DNA from: Acidobacteriaceae bacterium
GTDB lineage: Bacteria > Acidobacteriota > Terriglobia > Terriglobales > Acidobacteriaceae
Direction of reading: 5' to 3'
Assembly (NCBI GenBank): GCA_003135495.1
Contig: PLBX01000425.1
Location: 1-12,705 of the forward strand
DNA length: 12,705 nt
Shown one piece after another: positions 6,703 through 12,705 of this stretch. The number at the start of each line of letters is the position of its first letter. Within the stretch, counting starts at the first letter, position 1. The notes under the pieces are model-generated. The model saw nothing but the letters and a program-made list of their open reading frames with translations, searched no databases and was not told the DNA's origin. The translations under genes and the position numbers were made by a program.

Positions 6703-9048
6703 TTAGGAAGCACCTGTGAGCTGAACCTGCGGACTTTTTTTCTTCATTGATTGAATAGCCCAGTAGACCCGCTCAATAGTTAACGGTAGATCATAAATTC
6801 TTGTGCCGAGAGCGTTCGCGACAGCATTGCCGATAGCAGCCGGAGTTGGGGCCAAACCTGGCTCGCCCAAGCCCTTTGCACCATAAGGCCCGAGCGGCTC
6901 GGGACATTCGACAATAATGCACGTCATCTCAGGAACATCTAAAGAGGTCAGTAGGTGATAGTCCAGGAACGACGGGTTTCTAATCTTTCCTTTTCTATCT
7001 ACTATCAACTCCTCGTGCAAGGCGGCACCGATACCCATGACGAGACCCCCTTCGATCTGCCCCACACAACTGGCGGGGTTAATTGCCTTACCTACGTCGT
7101 GCGCTGCAACGACACGCATAAGGCGCACTCTACCAGTTTCCTCGTCAACGGCGACCTCGGCCGCCTGCGTTGCATACATGTAAAATGCCGAGGCGTGCTC
7201 GCTGTGACCGTCATTAGAGTTCAGATCCTTACCTAATTCAAAGGTATAAGAGCCTTTACCGCAAACCTTTCCTTCGGTACCAAGGTTGTCTAAAATCAGT
7301 TTTGCAATTGAAACTACTCCCGGCGGGCCGGCTTTCAAAAGGACATTGCCATTTGAGAATTTGAGATTATCATCAGAGGAACCGAGGGCCGCAGCCGCCA
7401 TTTTGGCGATCTTTTCGCGAGCATCGATAGCCGCGAGCCTTACTGCATTACCCATATGGTACGTGCTCCGACTCGATGTTGTGGAGGCGTCAACGGGAAT
7501 GACGTCGGTGTCGAGCGGGTGCATCCTCACCATCTCAAATGGAATACGCAGTTCCTCAGCTGCAATCTGGGACAGAATGGTGCTGCACCCTTGACCAATT
7601 TCAACGGTGCCGGCCATTATTGTGGCAACACCGCTTGCGTCAATCGTCACTAAAGCCGTAGACGTAGTTGGGGTTCGAGTTGGCTTTAAAATGCAAGCAA
7701 ACCCTCGTCCAATCTTCACCCCTTTGCGTTTGAAGCTTCCGTTGCTTGCTTTACCCCAGCCGATACCTTCCGTTGCCTTCAGGAGAGTCTCCTTGAGGCC
7801 CACATTTTGAAGCTTTTCCCCCCAATACGTTAAATCTCCATCAACGAAGATATTCTTCAACCGAAACTCAAGTGGATCAATGCCAAGCCGCTTCGCCAGT
7901 TCATCAGTGTGCTGTTCGCATGCCCATGCGGTCTGGGGAATGCCGTATCCTCTGAACGCCCCAGCTACTGCTTCGTTGGTGTATACGGCATAGCCATCGA
8001 CTTGAACGTGGGGAATCCGATATGGTCCGGGGGACGGTAGGCTTCCCCGAATACAAACCGTAGGACTCTTTTCAGCATAGGCTCCGGCTCCCCAGTAGAT
8101 CGTTACTTGCCGAGCCATTAATGTTCCGTCGTTTCTCACCCCACTTTTTATCGTAACAGTAGCACCGTGACGAGTTATCGTAGAAGAAAAAGTTTCAGGA
8201 CGGTTAAATTTCACTCGAACGGGTCTGCCGTTCGTGCGATAAGCTAATGCTATCGCGATAGGCTCCACTTTAAGACCACCCTTTGAGCCGAACCCACCTC
8301 CCTGGAATGGATTGATCAGACGGATCTGCTCTTGTGGTAAGCCGAGTGCTTCGGAGAGGATATGCAGAGCACGAAACGGAGCATCATTTGCAACCCAAAC
8401 TGTCACTCTCCCGCTCGCCGGATCAACCTGAGCATGAGCCGAATGCGGCTCCATTGCGGCGTGTCCAATTTTGGGAACTCTGTAGCGCTCCTCCAAAACT
8501 AGATCGGATTCCTTGAATCCCTGCGTGACGTTTCCGGTGCGCAACTTAAAATGCTCACATATATTAGGCCAAGAAGTGTGCGGGTTAACGAATTGTTCTT
8601 TGCGGTAATTGGGATAATCCTCATGGATAGGGAAAGCTCCGGGCGCGCAGGCTTCCTCCGCGTCTAAATAGGCGGGCAAGTCTTCGTACTCAACTTCGAT
8701 TAGACCGACTGCAGCCTGGGCCGTGTCTTCGTCTAGTGCCGCAACGGCTGCAATCGGCTCGCCCACGTAGCGGACCTTGCCGTTTGCTAAGAATGGAGTG
8801 TCTTTGACAGCCTCGCCCCATGTCCACGGCGCATCTTCGCCCGTCACGACACAGAGCACTCCCGGGTGGTTCCTAGCCTTCTCGACATTAAGGAGATGGA
8901 TTTTCGCGTGAGGCCTTGTACTAAAAAGCACTTTTCCGTACACCATGTTCGGAAGAACGAGATCGTAACCATACGTTGCCCTTCCAGTTACCTTATCCTT
9001 CCCATCAACACGCGCTACGGATTTACCAACAACTTCCAGTGCTTCCAT
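6703..9048 (-). CDS. Xanthine dehydrogenase-family molybdopterin-binding subunit
   Basis: 781 residues. This is the large catalytic subunit of a trimeric molybdenum hydroxylase, which inserts water-derived oxygen into an electron-poor carbon, often next to a ring nitrogen. Order: the N-terminal aldehyde-oxidase 'hammerhead' domain (about 17-130), then the cofactor-binding domain with GGGFGSKGG (250-258), GAFRGYG (363-369), TVEIGQGCS (481-489) and the terminal GLGEP, whose E729 sits where the catalytic base is found. The CO-dehydrogenase active-site loop with Cys (AYxCSFR) is absent, so it is not a form I CO dehydrogenase. The frame is open 47 codons further upstream (to 9189), but that stretch overlaps the Fe-S gene. 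The ATG at 9048 has an AAGGAGGA six bases before it and the normal family N-terminus, so I chose it. The gene is third in FAD, Fe-S, Mo order with 44 bp to the Fe-S gene. Substrate unknown. Confidence 0.93.
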   Translation of the reverse strand: MEALEVVGKSVARVDGKDKVTGRATYGYDLVLPNMVYGKVLFSTRPHAKIHLLNVEKARNHPGVLCVVTGEDAPWTWGEAVKDTPFLANGKVRYVGEPIAAVAALDEDTAQAAVGLIEVEYEDLPAYLDAEEACAPGAFPIHEDYPNYRKEQFVNPHTSWPNICEHFKLRTGNVTQGFKESDLVLEERYRVPKIGHAAMEPHSAHAQVDPASGRVTVWVANDAPFRALHILSEALGLPQEQIRLINPFQGGGFGSKGGLKVEPIAIALAYRTNGRPVRVKFNRPETFSSTITRHGATVTIKSGVRNDGTLMARQVTIYWGAGAYAEKSPTVCIRGSLPSPGPYRIPHVQVDGYAVYTNEAVAGAFRGYGIPQTAWACEQHTDELAKRLGIDPLEFRLKNIFVDGDLTYWGEKLQNVGLKETLLKATEGIGWGKASNGSFKRKGVKIGRGFACILKPTRTPTTSTALVTIDASGVATIMAGTVEIGQGCSTILSQIAAEELRIPFEMVRMHPLDTDVIPVDASTTSSRSTYHMGNAVRLAAIDAREKIAKMAAAALGSSDDNLKFSNGNVLLKAGPPGVVSIAKLILDNLGTEGKVCGKGSYTFELGKDLNSNDGHSEHASAFYMYATQAAEVAVDEETGRVRLMRVVAAHDVGKAINPASCVGQIEGGLVMGIGAALHEELIVDRKGKIRNPSFLDYHLLTSLDVPEMTCIIVECPEPLGPYGAKGLGEPGLAPTPAAIGNAVANALGTRIYDLPLTIERVYWAIQSMKKKSPQVQLTGAS

Positions 9049-9054
9049 ACTTCG

Positions 9055-9062
9055 TCCTCCTT
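9055..9062 (-). promoter_or_regulatory. Strong ribosome binding site fixing the Mo-subunit start
   Basis: The minus strand reads AAGGAGGA here, six bases before the ATG at 9048. It shows that the 47 additional in-frame codons up to 9189 are not translated as part of this subunit and that the two genes do not overlap. Confidence 0.85.
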
Positions 9063-9092
9063 CAGGGAACTCCAGCGATCGTTCGTTTACTG

Positions 9093-9590
9093 TCAGGTGG
9101 GTTGCTGCCGTGGAGTATGGCGTGCGCGGAGCTGCCTGGCAGCCATCTGAACTCCCTGGACAATCTTGGCATACCCTGTGCATCGACATAGATTTCCGGA
9201 AAGCGCGAAACGGATCTCGTCTTCGGTCGGGTTCATATTTTCATCCAACAAAGACTTTGCCATCATAAGTAAACCCGGGGTGCAGTAGCCGCATTGAACG
9301 CCACCTGCTTGAATAAGTGCATCCTGGACCGGATGCAACTCGTGCCCGCTCTCCAGCCCTTCTATAGTCACTATGTTGGCTCCATCAAGTTCGCCAGAGA
9401 AAATTAAACATGAGTTTACAGCCTTGCCGTCGAGGATAACGGTGCAGGCACCGCAATCGCCCGTACCGCAACCTTCCTTTGTACCTGTTAAACCCAGCTC
9501 ATCTCTTAAAAGGTCTAATAAAAGCCGGTGGGACGGTACTACTAAATCCTTGGATTCACCGTTCAGAGTAATTCGAATATTGATTTTCAT
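9093..9590 (-). CDS. [2Fe-2S] subunit of the molybdenum hydroxylase
   Basis: 165 residues, the normal length for the small electron-transfer subunit of xanthine dehydrogenase/CoxS-type enzymes. It carries electrons from the molybdenum centre to FAD. The plant-ferredoxin-like N-terminal cluster is ligated by C41, C46, C49 and C61 (GCGTGDCGAC, then NSC). The second cluster in the helical domain uses C100, C103, C135 and C137 (QCGYC and LCRC). All eight cysteines are present. I chose the ATG at 9590 because MKINIRITLNG is the family N-terminus. The frame can start nine codons earlier at a TTG (9617). The ribosome site before 9590 is weak (GGGG). The gene lies between the FAD and molybdenum genes, 55 and 44 bp away, in one transcription unit. 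Confidence 0.95.
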   Translation of the reverse strand: MKINIRITLNGESKDLVVPSHRLLLDLLRDELGLTGTKEGCGTGDCGACTVILDGKAVNSCLIFSGELDGANIVTIEGLESGHELHPVQDALIQAGGVQCGYCTPGLLMMAKSLLDENMNPTEDEIRFALSGNLCRCTGYAKIVQGVQMAARQLRARHTPRQQPT

Positions 9591-9645
9591 AAGAGCCCCA
9601 TGTGAGTTCACTGTCAATCAAGGCTTCAACATGTTGAAGAGTTCG

Positions 9646-10560
9646 TCAGTATTTCCTGTCCCGTCGCTCGATCCAACGAAGCGGCTCTGTGATGTGGGCT
9701 GCTACATTTAAAAGCGCCCGCTTTGTGTTTACACGAACCATCTCTCGTCGATACTCTGCCGAAGAGCGCACGTCGCTTATCGGCGAACACTCAGTAGCAG
9801 CTTCATTTCCCGCCAATTCCGCAAGTTCTTCGGTTAGCACCCGATTGTGAAGAATTGCTTCCGCTTTTCGTGCTCTAATCGGCGTCGGCGAAACTGCACC
9901 CAGCGCGATTCGCGCTCTGCTACACGTTTTATCGTTGGATTCAAACACTAGCGCCACGGCCACACCTACATACGCAAGGTCCATCATTTCTCTGGGAGAA
10001 AACTTAATGTATTCCCCCCTGACGCCATGGGTGGCTGGAATGACTATCTCGGTCAAGAGCTCCGATTGCATCATCACGGTTTTGCTAGGCCCCACGAAGA
10101 ACTCCGCCAAGGGTACCGAACGCTCACCGTGAAGGCCAGAAATTCTAGCCTCAGCGTCCAATACCAGCAAAGCAGGAGCTACATCTGCGGATGGCGTAGC
10201 ATTTGCCACGTTGCCGCCAACGGTTGCACGATTCCGGATTTGAACCGAACCGACCTCAGCCGCACTTTGGGCTAAAAAGGGATATCTATTGCGAATAAGG
10301 GTAGATGTCTCCAACTCCCTCATTGTTACCAGAGCTCCTATCCGCAGAGAGCCATCTGACTCCTCCCTAATAACGCGCAGAGGAGAAATCTTTTTGAGAT
10401 CGACAACGTATTTCGGAACAAGCCCTTTCTCCTTGACCGCAATCACCAAATCTGTCCCACCCGCCTGAAAATAGCCACCTGCTCCCTTTGTTTGCCGAAT
10501 TTGTAATGCTTCACGGATCGAAGTGGGTCGATAGATCTCAAAAGGTTCTGGTCGTTTCAT
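9646..10560 (-). CDS. FAD-binding subunit of the molybdenum hydroxylase
   Basis: 304 residues, typical of the medium CoxM/XDH FAD subunit, which passes electrons from the iron-sulfur clusters to FAD and an external acceptor. FAD pyrophosphate motifs are AGGTDL (33-38) and TVGGNVANATPSAD (113-126). The C-terminal part (about 185-290) corresponds to the CO dehydrogenase flavoprotein C-terminal domain. There is no cysteine cluster insert like that in 4-hydroxybenzoyl-CoA reductase, which speaks against that enzyme. The ATG at 10558-10560 has only a weak ribosome site (CCTGAG). This is the first gene of the leftward operon. The coding sequence at 10468-10489 contains a near-copy of a repeat also found in the adjacent control region. 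Confidence 0.94.
   Translation of the reverse strand: MKRPEPFEIYRPTSIREALQIRQTKGAGGYFQAGGTDLVIAVKEKGLVPKYVVDLKKISPLRVIREESDGSLRIGALVTMRELETSTLIRNRYPFLAQSAAEVGSVQIRNRATVGGNVANATPSADVAPALLVLDAEARISGLHGERSVPLAEFFVGPSKTVMMQSELLTEIVIPATHGVRGEYIKFSPREMMDLAYVGVAVALVFESNDKTCSRARIALGAVSPTPIRARKAEAILHNRVLTEELAELAGNEAATECSPISDVRSSAEYRREMVRVNTKRALLNVAAHITEPLRWIERRDRKY
10468..10489 (-). repeat. Near-copy of the control-region element inside the FAD-subunit gene
   Basis: This 22-base stretch, AAAATAGCCACC followed by a CCTTT-ending half, matches 10694-10715 at 20 of 22 positions. Here it encodes the glycine-rich KGAGGYF just before the AGGTDL FAD motif. Translating the intergenic copy in the corresponding minus-strand frame gives a very similar KAAGGYFKAAGG. 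The intergenic copy may therefore be a fragment duplicated from this gene. Confidence 0.5.
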
Positions 10561-10611
10561 CTCAGGGTTACTCTAAAGGCGCATTCTTACTGCGTTTCCG
10601 GTCAAAATGTA

Positions 10612-10643
10612 ACTTCTAACCGGTTCCTTCAGTATACTTCGCG
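10612..10643 (+). repeat. Direct repeat, copy 1 (about 32 bp)
   Basis: It matches 10730-10760 at 28 of 32 aligned positions, including an exact 18-bp core CCTTCAGTATACTTCGCG (10626-10643). The core contains the palindrome AGTATACT, and TATACT resembles a -10 box. The region upstream of this copy has a poorer -35 match (TAACTT) than copy 2. Confidence 0.75.
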
Positions 10644-10656
10644 GAATGTGTTTTTG

Positions 10657-10668
10657 TTTTTTTTTTTT
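10657..10668. repeat. Homopolymer run of 12 T
   Basis: Twelve consecutive T lie just downstream of direct-repeat copy 1, after a shorter TTTTTG stretch. There is no preceding GC-rich stem, so it is not an obvious terminator. Such a run could vary in length by slippage and change promoter spacing, or could be an intrinsically bent/AT element. Confidence 0.6.
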
Positions 10669-10679
10669 GCTCTTTCATC

Positions 10680-10716
10680 CCACCTGCTGCTTTAAAATAG
10701 CCACCCGCTGCCTTTA
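10680..10716. repeat. Tandem pair of the CCGCTGCCTTT-type element
   Basis: CCACCTGCTGCTTTA (10680-10694) and CCACCCGCTGCCTTTA (10701-10716) are imperfect tandem copies about 21 bp apart. Related words occur at 879-890 and 914-925 before the amidohydrolase group and at 10475-10490 in the FAD gene. They lie between the two promoter-like direct repeats. They may be a regulator site or a decayed duplication of coding sequence. Confidence 0.45.
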
Positions 10717-10726
10717 CTAATAAACC

Positions 10727-10755
10727 TTTACTTCGAACTGGGCCTTCAGTATACT
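10727..10755 (+). promoter_or_regulatory. Probable promoter of the TonB-dependent receptor
   Basis: TTTACT (10727-10732) is followed by a 17-base spacer and TATACT (10750-10755), a five-of-six match to the -10 consensus. Transcription would begin near 10762, giving a leader of about 47 nt. The -10 box falls inside copy 2 of the direct repeat, so copy 1 may be a duplicated, weaker promoter. No clear leftward promoter for the hydroxylase operon could be assigned in this 248-bp region. Confidence 0.5.
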
Positions 10756-10760
10756 TCGCG
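10730..10760 (+). repeat. Direct repeat, copy 2 (about 31 bp)
   Basis: Second copy of the repeat at 10612-10643, with the identical 18-bp core at 10743-10760. The cores are 117 bp apart start to start. See copy 1 and the promoter entry. Confidence 0.75.
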
Positions 10761-10808
10761 AGATTTTACTTTGGTTTTTCTGTTCCCTACGGAGAAAGGT
10801 ACAAGATA

Positions 10809-12705
10809 ATGCTAACTGGACGCCGAGTTATCTTATGTTCCGTCACGATACTTTTTCTCGTGCACATAAACCTATTAGTGGTACGAGCTCAAACGAACAC
10901 AGGTGCGATTCTCGGCATCGTCGACGACAGTAGTTCAGCCACAGTAGCGAGCGCCCATATCTCAGTTAAGAATGTCGAAACAGGCTCTGTGCGCGATGTC
11001 GAAACCGACGCCACGGGAGCGTACACGGTCGTCGGCTTGCCCGCTGGTAGTTACATCGTTCAGGCTGACGCAAACGGTTTTTCAACACGAGTGATCAAGG
11101 GAATTACCCTTACAGTCGCAGCGACGTTAAGAGTCAATGTCACTCTTGCCGTGAGCTCGGTTAAGAGCGAGATCACCGTAATGTCAGAAACTACACAGGT
11201 GGATACGACTACCGCTTCAACGGGCGATGTCGTGACAGGCCAAGTGATCCGCGAACTGCCGCTCAACGGTCGAGATTGGCTACAGCTCGCTACTTTGCAG
11301 GCCGGTGTTGTCGGTGGAATAGGGCAGAGTGCGGCAAGTGTAAACTCTGACCGAGTGTCGAAGGGTAACGGAGAGACTCTTTCCATTGCAGGGAACCGCC
11401 CGACTCAAAACGTCTATCTCATCGATGGCTTAGTGGAAAACGATTACGCGAATGGAAGTCCGGGAAGCGCATTAAGCATCAACTTGGGAGTGGATGCAAT
11501 TCGTGAATTTTCTGTCTTGACTAGTGAATTCAGTGCCGAATACGGAATGACGGCTGGCGGAGTAGTTAATGCCGTGTTCAAGTCCGGCACGAACCAACTG
11601 CACGGAAGCGGTTATGGATTTTTCCGAAACAGCGCTATGGATGCGCGCAATTATTTCGATGGGCCCGCGATTCCGCCGTTCCAAAGGTATCAATATGGTG
11701 CATCGCTAGGCGGCCCGATTATAAAAGACAAAACTTTCTTTTTTGCGAACTTCGAGGGTGTAAACCAGAACCTTAGTCTTTCCTCGACCGCTCCTACGCT
11801 ATCCCCGAACGCGCTGAAGGGAATCCTTCAATGTGTCCCAGGTATCCCGGCTTGTGCCAACGGTGCGCCTACTTACCAAGTCACCATCGCTCCAGCGATT
11901 GTTCCGTATCTCGCGCTATTCCCTCCCGCCAATACGGGAATCAACGGAGACAGTGGGTTCTTGTCGATTCCGCTACCAATAGGTGGGCATGAATACTATA
12001 CAGTCGGCCGGCTCGACCACAACTTCTCGCAGGCAACATCTCTGTCGGCCAGCATGCAGTGGGACACTGGCCGGACGACTCAGCCAGATGCATATCAATT
12101 TGTACTGGGCAGTTCACCAACAAGTCATGACAACTTCGTTGCTGCCCTGCAGCATTCCTTCAGTTCCAACCTTCTGAATACTGCCCGCTTTGGTGTTAGT
12201 CGCACTTACGCCGCGAACCCTCTGTCCAATAACGCTATAAATCCTTTGGCTGCGGATACCTCTCTCGGATTTGTTACAGGTAAGCCGGTTGGATTCATTA
12301 CGGCCGGCCCCGCCAACACGTTCGGCGGACTAGGGGCAACCGGACCGGATGAGTTTTGGTTTACGAGTTACCAGGCTTCAGATGACGTAAGTTGGATTCG
12401 AGGGCGACATCATTTTCAATTTGGCGGTTTTTTCGATCGAATCGATAGCAACTTCAACGCCGGGAACGATCCCAATGGATCATGGAGCTTCGGTTCAGTG
12501 TCCGACTTCTTGCTGGACATTCCTCAGGCTTTTGCTTCTGATCTGCCAGGGACCCCTAGTCCCAGAGAGCAACGGCAGTCAATCTTCGGACTTTATGCCC
12601 ATGACACAATTATTCTTCGCCCAAATTTAACTCTGAATGTGGGTTTACGTTGGGAGCCCGCTACGCCAGTGACCGACGCGAAGGGCAAAGTATCAAACTT
12701 GCGGC
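10809..12705 (+). CDS. TonB-dependent receptor with carboxypeptidase-like N-terminal domain (partial, runs off window)
   Basis: 632 codons are open from the ATG at 10809 to the window edge with no stop, so the C-terminus is missing. The order is a Sec signal peptide (about 1-27, cleavage likely after VVRA), a CarboxypepD_reg-like beta domain (about 30-115, with TDATGAYTVVGLPAGSY), a plug domain (about 120-260, including RELPLNGRDW 148-157, LSIAGNRPTQNVYLIDG 191-207, EFSAEYGMTAGG 240-251 and VFKSGTN 256-262) and the first strands of an outer-membrane beta barrel rich in aromatic and Asn residues. This is the Oar-like class common in Acidobacteriota. It is probably an energised outer-membrane importer, although some family members have been linked to adhesion. 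AAGG at 10796-10799 lies nine bases before the ATG. The gene is divergent from the hydroxylase operon across 248 bp, which suggests, but does not prove, shared regulation and uptake of that substrate. Confidence 0.93.
   Translation, partial: MLTGRRVILCSVTILFLVHINLLVVRAQTNTGAILGIVDDSSSATVASAHISVKNVETGSVRDVETDATGAYTVVGLPAGSYIVQADANGFSTRVIKGITLTVAATLRVNVTLAVSSVKSEITVMSETTQVDTTTASTGDVVTGQVIRELPLNGRDWLQLATLQAGVVGGIGQSAASVNSDRVSKGNGETLSIAGNRPTQNVYLIDGLVENDYANGSPGSALSINLGVDAIREFSVLTSEFSAEYGMTAGGVVNAVFKSGTNQLHGSGYGFFRNSAMDARNYFDGPAIPPFQRYQYGASLGGPIIKDKTFFFANFEGVNQNLSLSSTAPTLSPNALKGILQCVPGIPACANGAPTYQVTIAPAIVPYLALFPPANTGINGDSGFLSIPLPIGGHEYYTVGRLDHNFSQATSLSASMQWDTGRTTQPDAYQFVLGSSPTSHDNFVAALQHSFSSNLLNTARFGVSRTYAANPLSNNAINPLAADTSLGFVTGKPVGFITAGPANTFGGLGATGPDEFWFTSYQASDDVSWIRGRHHFQFGGFFDRIDSNFNAGNDPNGSWSFGSVSDFLLDIPQAFASDLPGTPSPREQRQSIFGLYAHDTIILRPNLTLNVGLRWEPATPVTDAKGKVSNLR

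Noticed and set aside
9049..9189. 47-codon N-terminal extension of the molybdenum subunit, which would overlap the Fe-S gene
   Set aside because: The AAGGAGGA six bases before the ATG at 9048 and the normal family N-terminus there show that the extension is only open frame.
6703..10560. Aerobic CO dehydrogenase (cox) genes
   Set aside because: The gene order FAD, Fe-S, Mo is the same, but the catalytic subunit has GAFRGYG and lacks the Cys-containing active-site loop of form I CO dehydrogenase.
6703..10560. 4-Hydroxybenzoyl-CoA reductase
   Set aside because: The FAD subunit is the short 304-residue form without the cysteine-rich [4Fe-4S] insert expected for that enzyme.
1..12705. CRISPR array, insertion sequence ends or integrase attachment sites
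   Set aside because: No regularly spaced repeat series, transposase frame or tRNA-flanked direct repeat was found. The only clear longer direct repeats are the pair at 10612-10760 and the related short elements beside it.

Overview
The window looks like a piece of an Acidobacteriota-type chromosome, or a related soil bacterium. The taxonomic hint comes from the right end. It carries the N-terminal two thirds of a very large TonB-dependent receptor with a carboxypeptidase-like domain before the plug and the motif RELPLNGRDW, a type abundant in Acidobacteriota. Base composition is balanced, and no tRNA, rRNA, CRISPR array or intact insertion sequence was seen. This assignment is an inference from one gene family.

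Layout. Positions 1-1075 hold no gene I can recognise, but they end in a good sigma70-like promoter (932-960) and a structured leader. A rightward group follows: a possible 34-residue hydrophobic leader peptide (1076-1180), a class I dihydroorotase-like cyclic amidohydrolase (1177-2550), a 12-helix DASS/SLC13-type anion transporter (2568-4019) and an RraA-family protein with an intact aldolase/decarboxylase motif (4212-4697). A leftward group meets it tail to tail. Read from its promoter side it encodes the FAD, [2Fe-2S] and molybdopterin subunits of a xanthine dehydrogenase-family molybdenum hydroxylase (10560-6703), a 4,5-dihydroxyphthalate decarboxylase-family protein (6614-5622) and a UbiX-type flavin prenyltransferase (5449-4805). 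A 248-bp divergent control region with unusual direct repeats separates this group from the TonB-dependent receptor (10809 to the window end).

How the genes may work together (inference). The set resembles a catabolic island for a carboxylated, probably N-heterocyclic, compound. The receptor and the DASS carrier would bring in an anionic substrate across the outer and inner membranes. The molybdenum hydroxylase would hydroxylate the ring. The decarboxylase-family protein, and/or a UbiD enzyme encoded elsewhere and supplied with prenylated FMN by UbiX, would remove carboxylate. The cyclic amidohydrolase would open a cyclic amide, and its retained carboxylate-binding Arg/Asn pair suggests an acidic substrate. 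The RraA-type aldolase would cleave or decarboxylate the resulting oxo-acid. The true substrate cannot be read from the sequence.

Most distinctive are the control regions. An approximately 32-bp imperfect direct repeat carrying a TATACT -10-like core is duplicated 118 bp apart before the receptor. A second short element (consensus about CCGCTGCCTTT) recurs before both gene groups and once inside the FAD-subunit gene. The 34-codon reading frame ends in an ATGA overlap with the amidohydrolase start.
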